A stretch of DNA of 15,878 nucleotides from the NCBI GenBank assembly GCA_002372875.1, contig DFJD01000011.1:1-15878 (forward strand). Reading direction: 5' to 3'. The position numbers and the translations under genes were made by a program. A model generated the notes under the pieces. That model saw only the letters and a program-made list of their open reading frames with translations. It made no database searches and was not told the origin of the DNA. The DNA is from Clostridiales bacterium UBA3680 (GTDB lineage: Bacteria > Bacillota > Clostridia > Lachnospirales > CAG-274). Numbering within the stretch: position 1 is the first letter of the stretch; every line of letters starts with the position of its first letter. Below are positions 5,179 through 13,325 of this stretch, piece after piece.

Positions 5179-8100
5179 TTATTTTTTCTCTACCGAAAGA
5201 GTGACTTTTTCGCCGTTTATATTCCATTCCTTGCTGTAACCGGCTTTACCTTCGGTTATTGAGTCGGCAAGGACGTTTGTGGCAATGGTGTCACCGTTTT
5301 TGGTGAATATTTCGGCAATTTTTTCGTTGCCCTCATAATAAACATTTATTCTGTCAAGGACTTCAAAGCCAGCCTCTTTACGCATTGTTTGAAGCTTGCT
5401 TGTAAGCTCTCTTGCAAAGCCTTCTTCTATAAGCTCCTCGGAGAGGTTTGTGGAAAGAACCACCGTGGTGTTACGGTAGGTCTCGGTCGAATAGCCCTCT
5501 GTTTGAGCGGTGCTTATCAGCACGTCTTCTCTGCCGAGTTCAACATTCACGCCGTCAAGCTTAAATGATATAAGGCCGTGTTCGTTAAGCTCGTTCATAA
5601 GAGAGTTACCGTCGTTGTTTTTAAGATACTCGCCTATGGCAGGTACAAGTTTGCCGTACTTTTTGCCGAGCGTTCTAAGTTGAGGCTTGAAAGTATAGCT
5701 TGTAAACTTAGCGGCATCATCAACAAATTCAAGTTCTTTTACATTGAGCTCGTCAAGAATGATGTCGTTATATTCTTCGTCTAATTTACCGTCGGCTTTT
5801 ATGTACATATTGCCTATAGGTTGTCTGTTCTTTATCTTAGCTGTTTCTCTTGCGGCTCTGCCGGCAACAACAACATTGAGAACGATCTCCATGTTTGCCT
5901 CAAGCTTTGCATCTATCATGCTCTCGTCGCATACGGGGAAATCACAAAGATGTACCGACTCGGGAGCGTTTTTGTCTACCGAACAAACAAGGTTGCGATA
6001 TATGCTCTCTGCCATGAAAGGTACGAAGGGAGCGGCAAGCTTTGTAAGGGTCACAAGAACGGTGTAAAGAGTCATGTAGGCATTTATCTTATCCTGAGGC
6101 ATATCCTTTCCCCAGAAACGTTCTCTTGAACGGCGAACATACCAGTTGGAAAGCTCTTCCACAAAATCCGCCATCTTTCTTGCAGCTTCCGTTATCTTGT
6201 ATTGCTCGAGGTTTTCGTCAACGAATTTAACAAGAGAGTTAAGCTTTGAAAGCACCCATTTGTCCATGGGAGCCAAAGTTGCCTTGTCGAGGGTGTATTT
6301 TGTGGGGTCGAAGGAGTCTATTTCCGCATAAAGCACATAAAACGCGTATGTATTCCAAAGCGTACCCATAAATTTGCTTTGATATTCGCTCACAGCCTCA
6401 TCGGAGAAACGATTCGGAAGCCAGGGCGCACTGTTTACATAGAAATACCATCTTGCCGCATCTGCGCCCTGTTTGTTGAGTACGCTCCAAGGATCGACAA
6501 CGTTGCCTAAGTGCTTAGACATCTTTCTTCCGTCTTTATCCTGAACATGACCCAAAACTATAACATTTTTATAGGGGCTCTTGTCAAATATAAGTGTGGA
6601 TATTGCCATGAGGGTATAGAACCAACCTCTTGTTTGGTCGATAGCCTCGGAGATGAAATCTGCGGGATAATTCTGCTCGAAAAGCTCCTTGTTTTCAAAG
6701 GGATAATGCCACTGAGCAAAGGGCATTGAACCCGAGTCGAACCAGCAGTCTATAACCTCGGAAACTCTGTGCATTTTTCCGCCGCACTTGGGGCAGTTAA
6801 GCTCTACGGCATCTATGTAGGGTTTGTGAAGCTCAATATCATCAGGGCAGTTGTCGCTCATTTCTTTAAGCTGCTGTATGGAGCCTACAGCCTCTTTATG
6901 GCCGCATTCACACTCCCAAATGGGAAGGGGCGTTCCCCAATATCTCTCTCTTGAAAGACCCCAATCTATAACGTTGTCAAGGAAGTTGCCGAAACGACCG
7001 TTCTTGATGTTTTCGGGCATCCAGTTTACCGTTTCGTTGTTCTTAAGGAGATTTTCTCTTACCTTTGTCATGGCTATAAACCATGTATCTCTTGCATAGT
7101 AAAGAAGAGGGGTGTCACATCTCCAGCAGAAGGGATAATCATGTTCAAAGGGAAGGGCGGCAAAAAGCTTTCCGCTCTTTTCAAGCCTTGAAAGTATCTC
7201 CTTATCTCCGTCCTTTACAAAAACACCTGCCAAGCCCTCTACCTCATCGGTAAAGCAGCCCTGTTCGTTTACAAGCTGAACAAAGGGAAGGTCGAATCTT
7301 TTGCCAACTCTTGAGTCGTCCTCACCGAAGGCGGGAGCGATATGAACTATACCGGTACCGTCTGTAAGAGTTACATAGTCGTCTTCAACAACGAAAAATG
7401 CCTTTTTATCCGTCTTTGCGTAGGGGAAAAGAGGCTCGTATTCGGTGCCTACAAGACTTTCGCCCTTGACGGTCTCTATTTCTTCCCAGCCTTCTTTAAG
7501 CACACTTTCAAGAAGAGCCTGAGCCATTATATATATTTTTCCGTCGCTTGCCTTTACTTTTGAGTAGTTCTCGTTTTTGTTTACACAAAGAGCCACATTT
7601 GAAGGCAGTGTCCAAGGTGTGGTCGTCCAGGCAAGAAAATATTCGTTCTCTTTGCCAACTACCGCAAAGCGTGCAATACAGGAGGTCTCCTTTACAAGTT
7701 TGTAACCTTGAGCGACCTCGTGAGAAGAAAGGGCTGTACCGCAACGAGGGCAGTAGGGCACGATTTTATGACCTTTGTAAAGAAGACCCTTGTCCCATAT
7801 CGTTTTAAGCGCCCACCATACGGATTCGATATAATCGTTGTGGTAGGTAACGTAGGGGTTGTCCATATCTGCCCAATAGCCTACGGCATCGGACATATCT
7901 CTCCAAAGGCTTTCGTATGTGAATACGGAATCCTTACACTTTTTGATAAAGGGCTCCACTCCGTAATTTTCAATTTGGGGTTTGCCGCTTATGCCAAGCT
8001 GTTTTTCAACTTCCAGCTCTACGGGAAGGCCGTGTGTATCCCAGCCCGCCTTTCTTAAGACCTTGAAGCCCTTCATGGTTTTGTAACGGGGGATAAGGTC

Positions 8101-8295
8101 TTTTACAACTCTTGTTAAAATGTGACCGATGTGAGGTTTTCCGTTAGCTGTGGGAGGACCGTCGTAAAATGTGAACACGGGGCAGTTCTCTCTTGCCCTT
8201 ATGGACTGACCGAAAACATCGTTTTCTTTCCAAAAACCTAAAATTTCTTTTTCTCTGTCTACGAAGTTCAGGTCTTTGTTTACCTTTGAATACAA
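5179..8295 (-). CDS. ileS: isoleucyl-tRNA synthetase, long class II type
   Basis: It charges tRNA-Ile with isoleucine in the cytoplasm and edits misactivated valine. The class I signatures are HIGH at 55-58 (in GPPTANGKPHIGHILTR) and KMSK at 591-594 (KMSKHLGNVVDPW). Cys182/Cys185, Cys462/Cys464 and Cys501/Cys504 look like zinc knuckles in the inserted domains. At 1038 aa it is about 100 residues longer than the common bacterial IleRS and has the long C-terminal region of the eukaryote-like (type 2) group, members of which often resist mupirocin. The start is TTG 8293-8295, because AAGGAGG (8304-8310) lies 8 nt before it; the frame stays open upstream only because it crosses the T-box terminator. 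It is expressed from its own promoter under T-box control. Confidence 0.97.
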   Translation of the reverse strand: MYSKVNKDLNFVDREKEILGFWKENDVFGQSIRARENCPVFTFYDGPPTANGKPHIGHILTRVVKDLIPRYKTMKGFKVLRKAGWDTHGLPVELEVEKQLGISGKPQIENYGVEPFIKKCKDSVFTYESLWRDMSDAVGYWADMDNPYVTYHNDYIESVWWALKTIWDKGLLYKGHKIVPYCPRCGTALSSHEVAQGYKLVKETSCIARFAVVGKENEYFLAWTTTPWTLPSNVALCVNKNENYSKVKASDGKIYIMAQALLESVLKEGWEEIETVKGESLVGTEYEPLFPYAKTDKKAFFVVEDDYVTLTDGTGIVHIAPAFGEDDSRVGKRFDLPFVQLVNEQGCFTDEVEGLAGVFVKDGDKEILSRLEKSGKLFAALPFEHDYPFCWRCDTPLLYYARDTWFIAMTKVRENLLKNNETVNWMPENIKNGRFGNFLDNVIDWGLSRERYWGTPLPIWECECGHKEAVGSIQQLKEMSDNCPDDIELHKPYIDAVELNCPKCGGKMHRVSEVIDCWFDSGSMPFAQWHYPFENKELFEQNYPADFISEAIDQTRGWFYTLMAISTLIFDKSPYKNVIVLGHVQDKDGRKMSKHLGNVVDPWSVLNKQGADAARWYFYVNSAPWLPNRFSDEAVSEYQSKFMGTLWNTYAFYVLYAEIDSFDPTKYTLDKATLAPMDKWVLSKLNSLVKFVDENLEQYKITEAARKMADFVEELSNWYVRRSRERFWGKDMPQDKINAYMTLYTVLVTLTKLAAPFVPFMAESIYRNLVCSVDKNAPESVHLCDFPVCDESMIDAKLEANMEIVLNVVVAGRAARETAKIKNRQPIGNMYIKADGKLDEEYNDIILDELNVKELEFVDDAAKFTSYTFKPQLRTLGKKYGKLVPAIGEYLKNNDGNSLMNELNEHGLISFKLDGVNVELGREDVLISTAQTEGYSTETYRNTTVVLSTNLSEELIEEGFARELTSKLQTMRKEAGFEVLDRINVYYEGNEKIAEIFTKNGDTIATNVLADSITEGKAGYSKEWNINGEKVTLSVEKK

Positions 8296-8549
8296 AAAAT
8301 CTACCTCCTTAAAAAAAGCCGCGACATCCAACAGGACGCCGCGGCGTGGTACCACCTGAATTGAGAAAAATGCTTTCTCACTCTTATCCCTTAACGCGGG
8401 AAACGTCCGAGCCTACTATCCTTTGAAAATTTCGGTCGGCTGCAGACGGATGATATTCGTTACAAGGGCTTTGTCGGACTTGCACCGTCTCCGACTCGCT
8501 GAAAAAGCGCGGTTTGCAACTACTGTTCCGTCTATGGCTTTAAACAATC
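8296..8549 (-). promoter_or_regulatory. isoleucine T-box leader of ileS
   Basis: This leader senses uncharged tRNA-Ile and lets transcription into ileS proceed only when isoleucine is short. The Stem I base pairs AGACGGA (8527-8533) with TCCGTCT (8444-8450). The specifier AUC (Ile) is at 8452-8454 and is followed by a purine, as expected. The T-box sequence AGGTGGTACCACG is at 8345-8357. Its UGGU pairs with an ACCA tRNA end, fitting the A73 of tRNA-Ile. A stem TGAGAAA...TTTCTCA lies just before. The competing terminator at 8311-8345 overlaps the T-box sequence only at its edge. Confidence 0.95.
8311..8345 (-). terminator. T-box regulated terminator in the ileS leader
   Basis: A 12-bp stem with two G-U pairs (8334-8345 with 8318-8329, loop TGTT) is followed by seven Us (8311-8317). 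It is the off state of the T-box; pairing of the T-box sequence with the 5' arm region prevents it from forming. Confidence 0.93.
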
Positions 8550-8555
8550 GCAATC

Positions 8556-8584
8556 ATTATACTATTTTTGTCTTTAATTGTAAA
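8556..8584 (-). promoter_or_regulatory. ileS promoter
   Basis: TTTACA (8579-8584), a 17-bp spacer and TATAAT (8556-8561) on the minus strand, with a start near 8549 just ahead of the T-box Stem I. It lies only 23 nt after the carB stop codon. Confidence 0.9.
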
Positions 8585-8607
8585 GAAAAATATTATCCGA
8601 TAAGCTT

Positions 8608-11600
8608 TTACTTTATTTCCTTATGCCACTCTTGAAGGGATTTAAGGTCTTCGGTCTTGTTTTCCTTCATAAGCTTTATACCGTCTGCGGTGGCCTTTGC
8701 GGCAGCCATTGTGGTCATATAAGGTATTTTGGACTTTATGGCGGCTTTTCTGAGATAGCTGTCGTCATGCTTACCGTCTTTACCTACCGGAGAGTTGATT
8801 ATAAGCTGGATCTTGCCGTTTGATATAAGGTCAAGTATATTGGGTCTTCCCTCGTATATCTTGTTTACCTTTTCTGCGGGGATACCTGCGTTATTTATAA
8901 CATCACAGGTAGTGCCGGTGGCAAGTATCTTAAAGCCCTCTTCGTGGAATATCTTGGCAAGCTTGGGTGCTTCGGGTTTATCTTGTCTGTTTACGGATAT
9001 AAGAACCGTTCCTTCCAAAGGAAGAGGTGACTGTGCTCCCTCTTCGGCTTTGAAAAATGCTTCTCCGCTTGTGTGGGCAAGACCTAAGACCTCGCCTGTG
9101 GAACGCATTTCGGGGCCTAAGATGGGGTCTACCTCTTGGAACATATTGAAGGGGAATACCGCTTCTTTTACTCCGTAGTAGGGAATTGTTTTGTCTTTAA
9201 GTGTGGGCACGGGAGAGGGTCTTCCTGTCAGCTCCGATGTTATTATCTCCGTAGCAAGAGGAACCATGCTTATGCCGCAAACCTTTGATACGAGGGGAAC
9301 GGTACGGGAAGCTCTGGGGTTGGCTTCAAGCACGAACACCTTTCCGTCCTCTATGGCATACTGCATGTTCATAAGTCCCACAACGTGCATCTCTTCGGCT
9401 ATTTTTCTGGTATATTCCTTTATTATTTTTATGTTCTCCTCGGAAATGTGTTTTGAGGGGATTATGCAAGCCGAATCTCCCGAGTGAACGCCCGCAAGCT
9501 CTATATGCTCCATTACCGCAGGCACAAAGGCATGTGTTCCGTCTGCGACCGCATCTGCCTCGCACTCTGTTGCCTGGTGTAAAAATCTGTCTATAAGTAT
9601 GGGTCTGTCGGGAGTTACACCTACTGCCGCCTTCATGTATTCGGACATGGTCTCATCGTCGTAAACCACTTCCATACCTCTTCCGCCGAGAACGTAGGAA
9701 GGACGAACCATTACCGGGTAGCCTATGGAATTGGCTATCTTCACAGCCTCATCAACAGTGGTTGCCATACCCGATTCGGGCATGGGTATACCAAGCTTAT
9801 CCATCATGTTTCTAAACTCGTCTCTGTCCTCTGCAAGGTCTATGACCGAAGGGGGTGTTCCGAGTATCTTAACGCCGTTCTTTTCAAGCTCTCCTGCAAG
9901 GTTAAGAGGAGTTTGTCCGCCGAATTGGGCGATTATGCCCACGGGCTTTTCTTTATTGTATATGGAAAGAACGTCTTCAAGGGTGAGGGGCTCAAAATAG
10001 AGCTTATCGGAGGTATCGTAATCGGTGGATACCGTTTCGGGGTTGCAGTTTACGATAATGGTCTCAAAACCAAGCTTTTTCAAGGATTGAGCCGCATGAA
10101 CACAGCAGTAATCGAACTCGATACCCTGACCTATTCTGTTGGGGCCGCCGCCCAATATCATAACCTTGGGTTTATCGGTCTTAACGGGGTTTTTGTCCTC
10201 CGCATTATATGTTGAGTAGAAGTATGAGCTGTCGTCGGTGCCGCTTACGTGTACCTGATCCCAGCTTTCGGTAATGCCGAGAGCCTCTCTTCTGTTTCTT
10301 ATCTCATCTTCGGAAATTTCAAGGATCTCGCTTAAATATTTATCGGAAAATCCGTTTTTCTTTGCTTCGGCAAGAGCCGCATCATCGGGAAGGGAGCCTT
10401 TGTTGGCAATAAGAGCTTCTTCCTGTTCCACAAGCTCCTTCATCTGTTCTATGAAGTAATTCTTAACGCTTGTTATTTTGTGTATTTCCTCTACCGTAGC
10501 GCCCTTTCTTAAAGCTTCGTACATAATGAAATGTCTCTCGCTTGAAGGGGTAATAAGCATTTTAAGTAAGGTATCCTTGTCAAGGGTGTCAAAGTTCTTT
10601 ACGTGGCCTAAACCGTATCTGCCCTTTTCAAGGGAACGAACAGCCTTCTGGAAAGCTTCTTTGTAGTTCTTTCCGATACTCATGACCTCGCCTACGGCAC
10701 GCATCTGAGTGCCGAGCTTGTCTTCTACGCCCTTGAATTTTTCAAATGCCCATCTTGCAAATTTAACAACAACGTAATCGCCGCCGGGCTTGTATTGGTC
10801 AAGGGTGCCGTGCTTTCCGCAGGGGATCTCCGAAAGGGTGAGTCCCGTGGCAAGCTTTGCCGAAACAAGGGCAATGGGGAAGCCCGTAGCCTTGGAGGCA
10901 AGCGCCGAAGAACGGGATGTTCTGGGGTTTATTTCTATAACGATAATTCTGTCGGAAACGGGATCGTGTGCAAACTGAACGTTTGTTCCGCCGATAACCT
11001 CAATGGAGTCTACAATTTTGTAAGCCTGCTCCTGAAGACGCTTTTGCACATCTTCGGATATTGTGAGCATGGGCGCGGTACAGAAGGAATCACCGGTGTG
11101 AACACCCATGGGATCAACATTTTCTATGAAGCAGACGGTTATCATATTTCCTTCTTTATCTCTTACGACCTCAAGCTCAAGCTCTTCCCAGCCCATTATG
11201 GACTCTTCCACAAGGACCTGACCGACAAGGGAGGCTTGAAGTCCTCTTGCACATACGGTCTTAAGCTCGTCTTTGTTGTATACAAGGCCGCCGCCTGCAC
11301 CACCCATGGTGTATGCGGGACGAAGCACAACGGGATAGCCTAATTTGTCGGCAATTTCAAGTGCTTCCTCAACGGTATAGGCAACCTCGCTTCTTGCCAT
11401 TTCGATACCGAGTTTATCCATGGCATGCTTAAATTCGATACGGTCCTCGCCTCTTTCGATGGCATCTACCTGTACACCGATCACTTTTACATTGTACTTG
11501 TCAAGCACGCCTGCTTTGTTAAGCTCTGCACAAAGGTTAAGACCCGATTGACCGCCCAAATTGGGTAAAAGGGCGTCGGGACGTTCCTTTGCGATTATCT

Positions 11601-11826
11601 GCTCAAGTCTGTTCACGTTAAGAGGCTCAATATATGTAACATCCGCCATCTCGGGGTCGGTCATTATTGTTGCGGGGTTTGAGTTAACAAGCACGATCTC
11701 GTAGCCGAGGCTTCTTAAAGCCTTACACGCTTGAGTGCCGGAATAGTCAAACTCGCAAGCCTGTCCGATAATGATGGGACCGGAGCCGATGATCAAAACT
11801 TTTTTAATGTCGGTTCTTTTTGGCAT
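8608..11826 (-). CDS. carB: carbamoyl-phosphate synthase large subunit
   Basis: It makes carbamoyl phosphate from bicarbonate, ATP and ammonia (delivered from glutamine by CarA) for pyrimidine and arginine synthesis. At 1072 aa it is full length (E. coli 1073). Two homologous ATP-grasp halves are seen, opening with GSGPIIIGQACEFDYSGTQA (near residue 14) and GGGPNRIGQGIEFDYCCVHA (near 560). The C-terminal methylglyoxal-synthase-like regulatory domain follows (VLISVNRQDKPEAPKLAKI onward, with ILATGTTCDVINNAGIP). The start is ATG 11824-11826, with AGGAGG 8 nt upstream; an earlier in-frame TTG lacks a binding site. carA is not adjacent: upstream lies the repeat array. No clear terminator separates it from the ileS leader, so some readthrough is possible. 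Confidence 0.98.
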   Translation of the reverse strand: MPKRTDIKKVLIIGSGPIIIGQACEFDYSGTQACKALRSLGYEIVLVNSNPATIMTDPEMADVTYIEPLNVNRLEQIIAKERPDALLPNLGGQSGLNLCAELNKAGVLDKYNVKVIGVQVDAIERGEDRIEFKHAMDKLGIEMARSEVAYTVEEALEIADKLGYPVVLRPAYTMGGAGGGLVYNKDELKTVCARGLQASLVGQVLVEESIMGWEELELEVVRDKEGNMITVCFIENVDPMGVHTGDSFCTAPMLTISEDVQKRLQEQAYKIVDSIEVIGGTNVQFAHDPVSDRIIVIEINPRTSRSSALASKATGFPIALVSAKLATGLTLSEIPCGKHGTLDQYKPGGDYVVVKFARWAFEKFKGVEDKLGTQMRAVGEVMSIGKNYKEAFQKAVRSLEKGRYGLGHVKNFDTLDKDTLLKMLITPSSERHFIMYEALRKGATVEEIHKITSVKNYFIEQMKELVEQEEALIANKGSLPDDAALAEAKKNGFSDKYLSEILEISEDEIRNRREALGITESWDQVHVSGTDDSSYFYSTYNAEDKNPVKTDKPKVMILGGGPNRIGQGIEFDYCCVHAAQSLKKLGFETIIVNCNPETVSTDYDTSDKLYFEPLTLEDVLSIYNKEKPVGIIAQFGGQTPLNLAGELEKNGVKILGTPPSVIDLAEDRDEFRNMMDKLGIPMPESGMATTVDEAVKIANSIGYPVMVRPSYVLGGRGMEVVYDDETMSEYMKAAVGVTPDRPILIDRFLHQATECEADAVADGTHAFVPAVMEHIELAGVHSGDSACIIPSKHISEENIKIIKEYTRKIAEEMHVVGLMNMQYAIEDGKVFVLEANPRASRTVPLVSKVCGISMVPLATEIITSELTGRPSPVPTLKDKTIPYYGVKEAVFPFNMFQEVDPILGPEMRSTGEVLGLAHTSGEAFFKAEEGAQSPLPLEGTVLISVNRQDKPEAPKLAKIFHEEGFKILATGTTCDVINNAGIPAEKVNKIYEGRPNILDLISNGKIQLIINSPVGKDGKHDDSYLRKAAIKSKIPYMTTMAAAKATADGIKLMKENKTEDLKSLQEWHKEIK

Positions 11827-11903
11827 TTTTATATCCTCCTGATTTATGTATGTAAGGTTGGTTACAAACAACCTGTAGGTATTTATAGCTTACACGCTAT
11901 GTT
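11827..11903 (-). other. carB upstream region
   Basis: It holds the carB Shine-Dalgarno (AGGAGG, about 11835-11840) and a small hairpin (AGGTTG/CAACCT, 11854-11873). A TATAAA-like -10 occurs about 55 nt upstream of the start codon (near 11881-11886), but no good -35 accompanies it, so the carB promoter is not settled and could lie beyond the repeat array. No uracil-responsive attenuator is recognisable. Confidence 0.4.
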
Positions 11904-11966
11904 ACGCGAAATACAGAAATTTTGCGTAGTGGATATTCTCTTAAAAATCCACAATTTCGCGCCGTT

Positions 11967-12014
11967 GAACGGGGGCGAGTTCGAAAAACAAGCTTTTCTC
12001 CCTCTGACCCGTTC
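11967..12014. repeat. 48-bp end hairpin, copy 1
   Basis: Outer stem GAACGGG/CCCGTTC, inner stem GAAAA/TTTTC around loop region CAAG. The innermost pair is broken: A11988 faces C11993. Confidence 0.85.
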
Positions 12015-12160
12015 ACATTTATAATCTCCACGAAATTCATAATTTTACTTCGCCAAAGGCTTCGTAAAATTTCCGATTTCGTTTCGTTGATAATCTCCAC
12101 GAAATCTAAGGATTTCGCGTCGATTATACACCTTCACGAAATTGCGAATTTCGCGTCGTT

Positions 12161-12208
12161 GAACGGGGGCGAGTTAGAAAAGCAAGCTTTTCTCCCTCTG
12201 ACCCGTTC
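12161..12208. repeat. 48-bp end hairpin, copy 2
   Basis: Same outer stem as copy 1. Inner stem AGAAAAG/CTTTTCT, closed by G12182-C12187 around loop CAAG. Confidence 0.85.
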
Positions 12209-12388
12209 ACATTATATTCTCCACGAAATTCATAATTTTACTTCGCCAAAGGCTTCGTAAAATTTAAAAATTTTACTTCGTCTATAATCTCCACGAAATC
12301 TAAGGATTTCGCGTCGATTATACAACATCGTAAAATTTAAAATTTCGTTTCGCTGTAGGCTTCACGAAATTTCTAATTTCGTGTCGTT

Positions 12389-12436
12389 GAACGGGGGCGA
12401 GTTCGAAAAACAAGTTTTTCTCCCTCTATCCCGTTC
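12389..12436. repeat. 48-bp end hairpin, copy 3
   Basis: Same outer stem. Inner stem GAAAAA/TTTTTC closed by A12410-T12415, a compensated version of the G-C pair in copies 2 and 4. Confidence 0.85.
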
Positions 12437-12617
12437 ACATTTATAATCTCCACGAAATTCACAATTTTACTTTGCCAAAGGCTTCGTAAAATTTAAAAAT
12501 TTTACTTCGTCTATAATCTCCACGAAATCTAAGGATTTCGCGTCGATTATACAACATCGTAAAATTTAAAATTTCGTTTCGCTGTAGGCTTCACGAAATT
12601 TCTAATTTCGTGTCATT

Positions 12618-12665
12618 GAACGGGGGCGAGTTCGAAAAGCAAGCTTTTCTCCCTCTGACCCGTTC
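12618..12665. repeat. 48-bp end hairpin, copy 4
   Basis: Same outer stem. Inner stem GAAAAG/CTTTTC closed by G12639-C12644. It marks the right end of the array. Confidence 0.85.
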
Positions 12666-12867
12666 ACATTATACCACAGAATGAAAAAAATAACAGATGT
12701 TTTTTGATTTTTTAAATTTGACATTTCCTATATCTTTTAAAACAAAGAAAAATGTATAAAATCTTAAGTGGAAAGGGGAGAAAAATTTTGAAAATATTTA
12801 TTATTACAGCTAAAATTTGGCTTATAATGCGAGTTTTGTGGGAATTTTAAATCTTTTGAAAAAATTC
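12666..12867. other. AT-rich spacer before the tRNA operon
   Basis: No gene is supported. A TTG-started 20-codon hydrophobic frame near 12788 has GGGGAG upstream but nothing else in its favour. The stretch may act as an upstream element for the strong tRNA promoter. Confidence 0.4.
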
Positions 12868-12896
12868 TTGACAAACGGGATAAAATGTACTATAAT
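12868..12896 (+). promoter_or_regulatory. tRNA operon promoter
   Basis: TTGACA (12868-12873), a 17-bp spacer and TATAAT (12891-12896) match the consensus perfectly, with AT-rich DNA upstream. Transcription would start near 12903, about 25 nt before tRNA-Phe. Confidence 0.95.
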
Positions 12897-12927
12897 ATTT
12901 TTCGTTGTCACGGTGTGGCAAATATGT

Positions 12928-13000
<73 letters not shown>

Positions 13001-13008
13001 TGTTTTAT

Positions 13009-13079
13009 GCGGGTGTGGTACAATGGTAGAACATTAGCCTTCCAAGCTGAGGACGTGGGTTCGATTCCCATCACCCGCT
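13009..13079 (+). tRNA. tRNA-Gly(TCC)
   Basis: 71 nt; acceptor GCGGGTG/CACCCGC, anticodon loop CTTCCAA giving UCC, discriminator T as usual for bacterial tRNA-Gly. CCA not encoded. It follows tRNA-Phe by 8 nt. Confidence 0.98.
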
Positions 13080-13087
13080 TTTGTTTT

Positions 13088-13159
13088 GCGCGAGTGGCTC
13101 AGTGGTAGAGCATCGCCTTGCCAAGGCGAGGGCCGCGGGTTCGAATCCCGTCTCGCGCT
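13088..13159 (+). tRNA. tRNA-Gly(GCC)
   Basis: 72 nt; acceptor GCGCGAG/CTCGCGC, anticodon stem CGCC/GGCG with loop TTGCCAA giving GCC, discriminator T. CCA not encoded. With the neighbouring UCC species it reads all four glycine codons. Confidence 0.98.
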
Positions 13160-13201
13160 TTTATAGTGTCGAGACATATCTATCATCGAGGCACTTATTG
13201 A

Positions 13202-13274
13202 GGGAGCATAGCTCAGCTGGGAGAGCATCTGCCTTACAAGCAGAGGGTCATAGGTTCGAGCCCTATTGTTCCCA
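13202..13274 (+). tRNA. tRNA-Val(TAC)
   Basis: 73 nt; acceptor GGGAGCA/TGTTCCC with one G-U pair, anticodon loop CTTACAA giving UAC, discriminator A. CCA not encoded. Last tRNA of the operon, 4 nt before the terminator stem. Confidence 0.97.
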
Positions 13275-13277
13275 TAG

Positions 13278-13302
13278 GCACACAGAAATGTGTGCTTTTT
13301 TT
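13278..13302 (+). terminator. terminator of the tRNA operon
   Basis: A 7-bp stem GCACACA/TGTGTGC with a GAAA tetraloop is followed by seven Ts. The dihydrouridine synthase gene begins 24 nt later, so it may receive readthrough from the tRNA promoter; no separate promoter is obvious. Confidence 0.9.
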
Positions 13303-13325
13303 ATTGATTTTTTAAGGAGAATTTA

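Larger units (their letters stand above)
11904..12665. repeat. tandem array of nested hairpins (units of 194, 228 and 229 bp)
   Basis: After two single hairpins (11904-11927 and 11929-11952) and a first 48-bp end hairpin (11967-12014), three tandem units follow: 12015-12208, 12209-12436 and 12437-12665. Units two and three are near-identical; unit one lacks internal pieces. Each unit has several short AT stems: GTAAAATT/AATTTTAC, CGAAATC/GATTTCG inside an outer TATAATC/GATTATA, and CACGAAAT/ATTTCGTG. Each ends with the 48-bp GAACGGG...CCCGTTC hairpin. No frame of convincing coding quality crosses it. The array is best described as a BIME-like or structured non-coding repeat; its function is unknown. 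Confidence 0.9.

Noticed and set aside
8296..8355. N-terminal extension of ileS (20 codons upstream of the TTG)
   Set aside because: It runs through the T-box terminator and lacks a ribosome binding site, while AAGGAGG sits 8 nt before the TTG at 8293-8295.
10795..11343. 182-codon plus-strand frame
   Set aside because: It lies wholly antisense within carB, has no ribosome binding site, and its cysteine/histidine-rich composition is typical of an antisense shadow.
11922..12260. 112-codon plus-strand frame across the hairpin array
   Set aside because: It is made of the same repeated strings as the array and contains no protein-like pattern; the frame is open only because of repeat periodicity.
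11904..12665. Could the regularly spaced 48-bp palindromic repeats be a CRISPR array?
   Set aside because: The intervals between them (about 146-181 bp) are far too long and are themselves repeated, not unique, and no cas gene is present.
12788..12850. TTG-started 20-codon hydrophobic frame upstream of the tRNA operon
   Set aside because: Only a modest GGGGAG site supports it; there is no promoter and no recognisable sequence.
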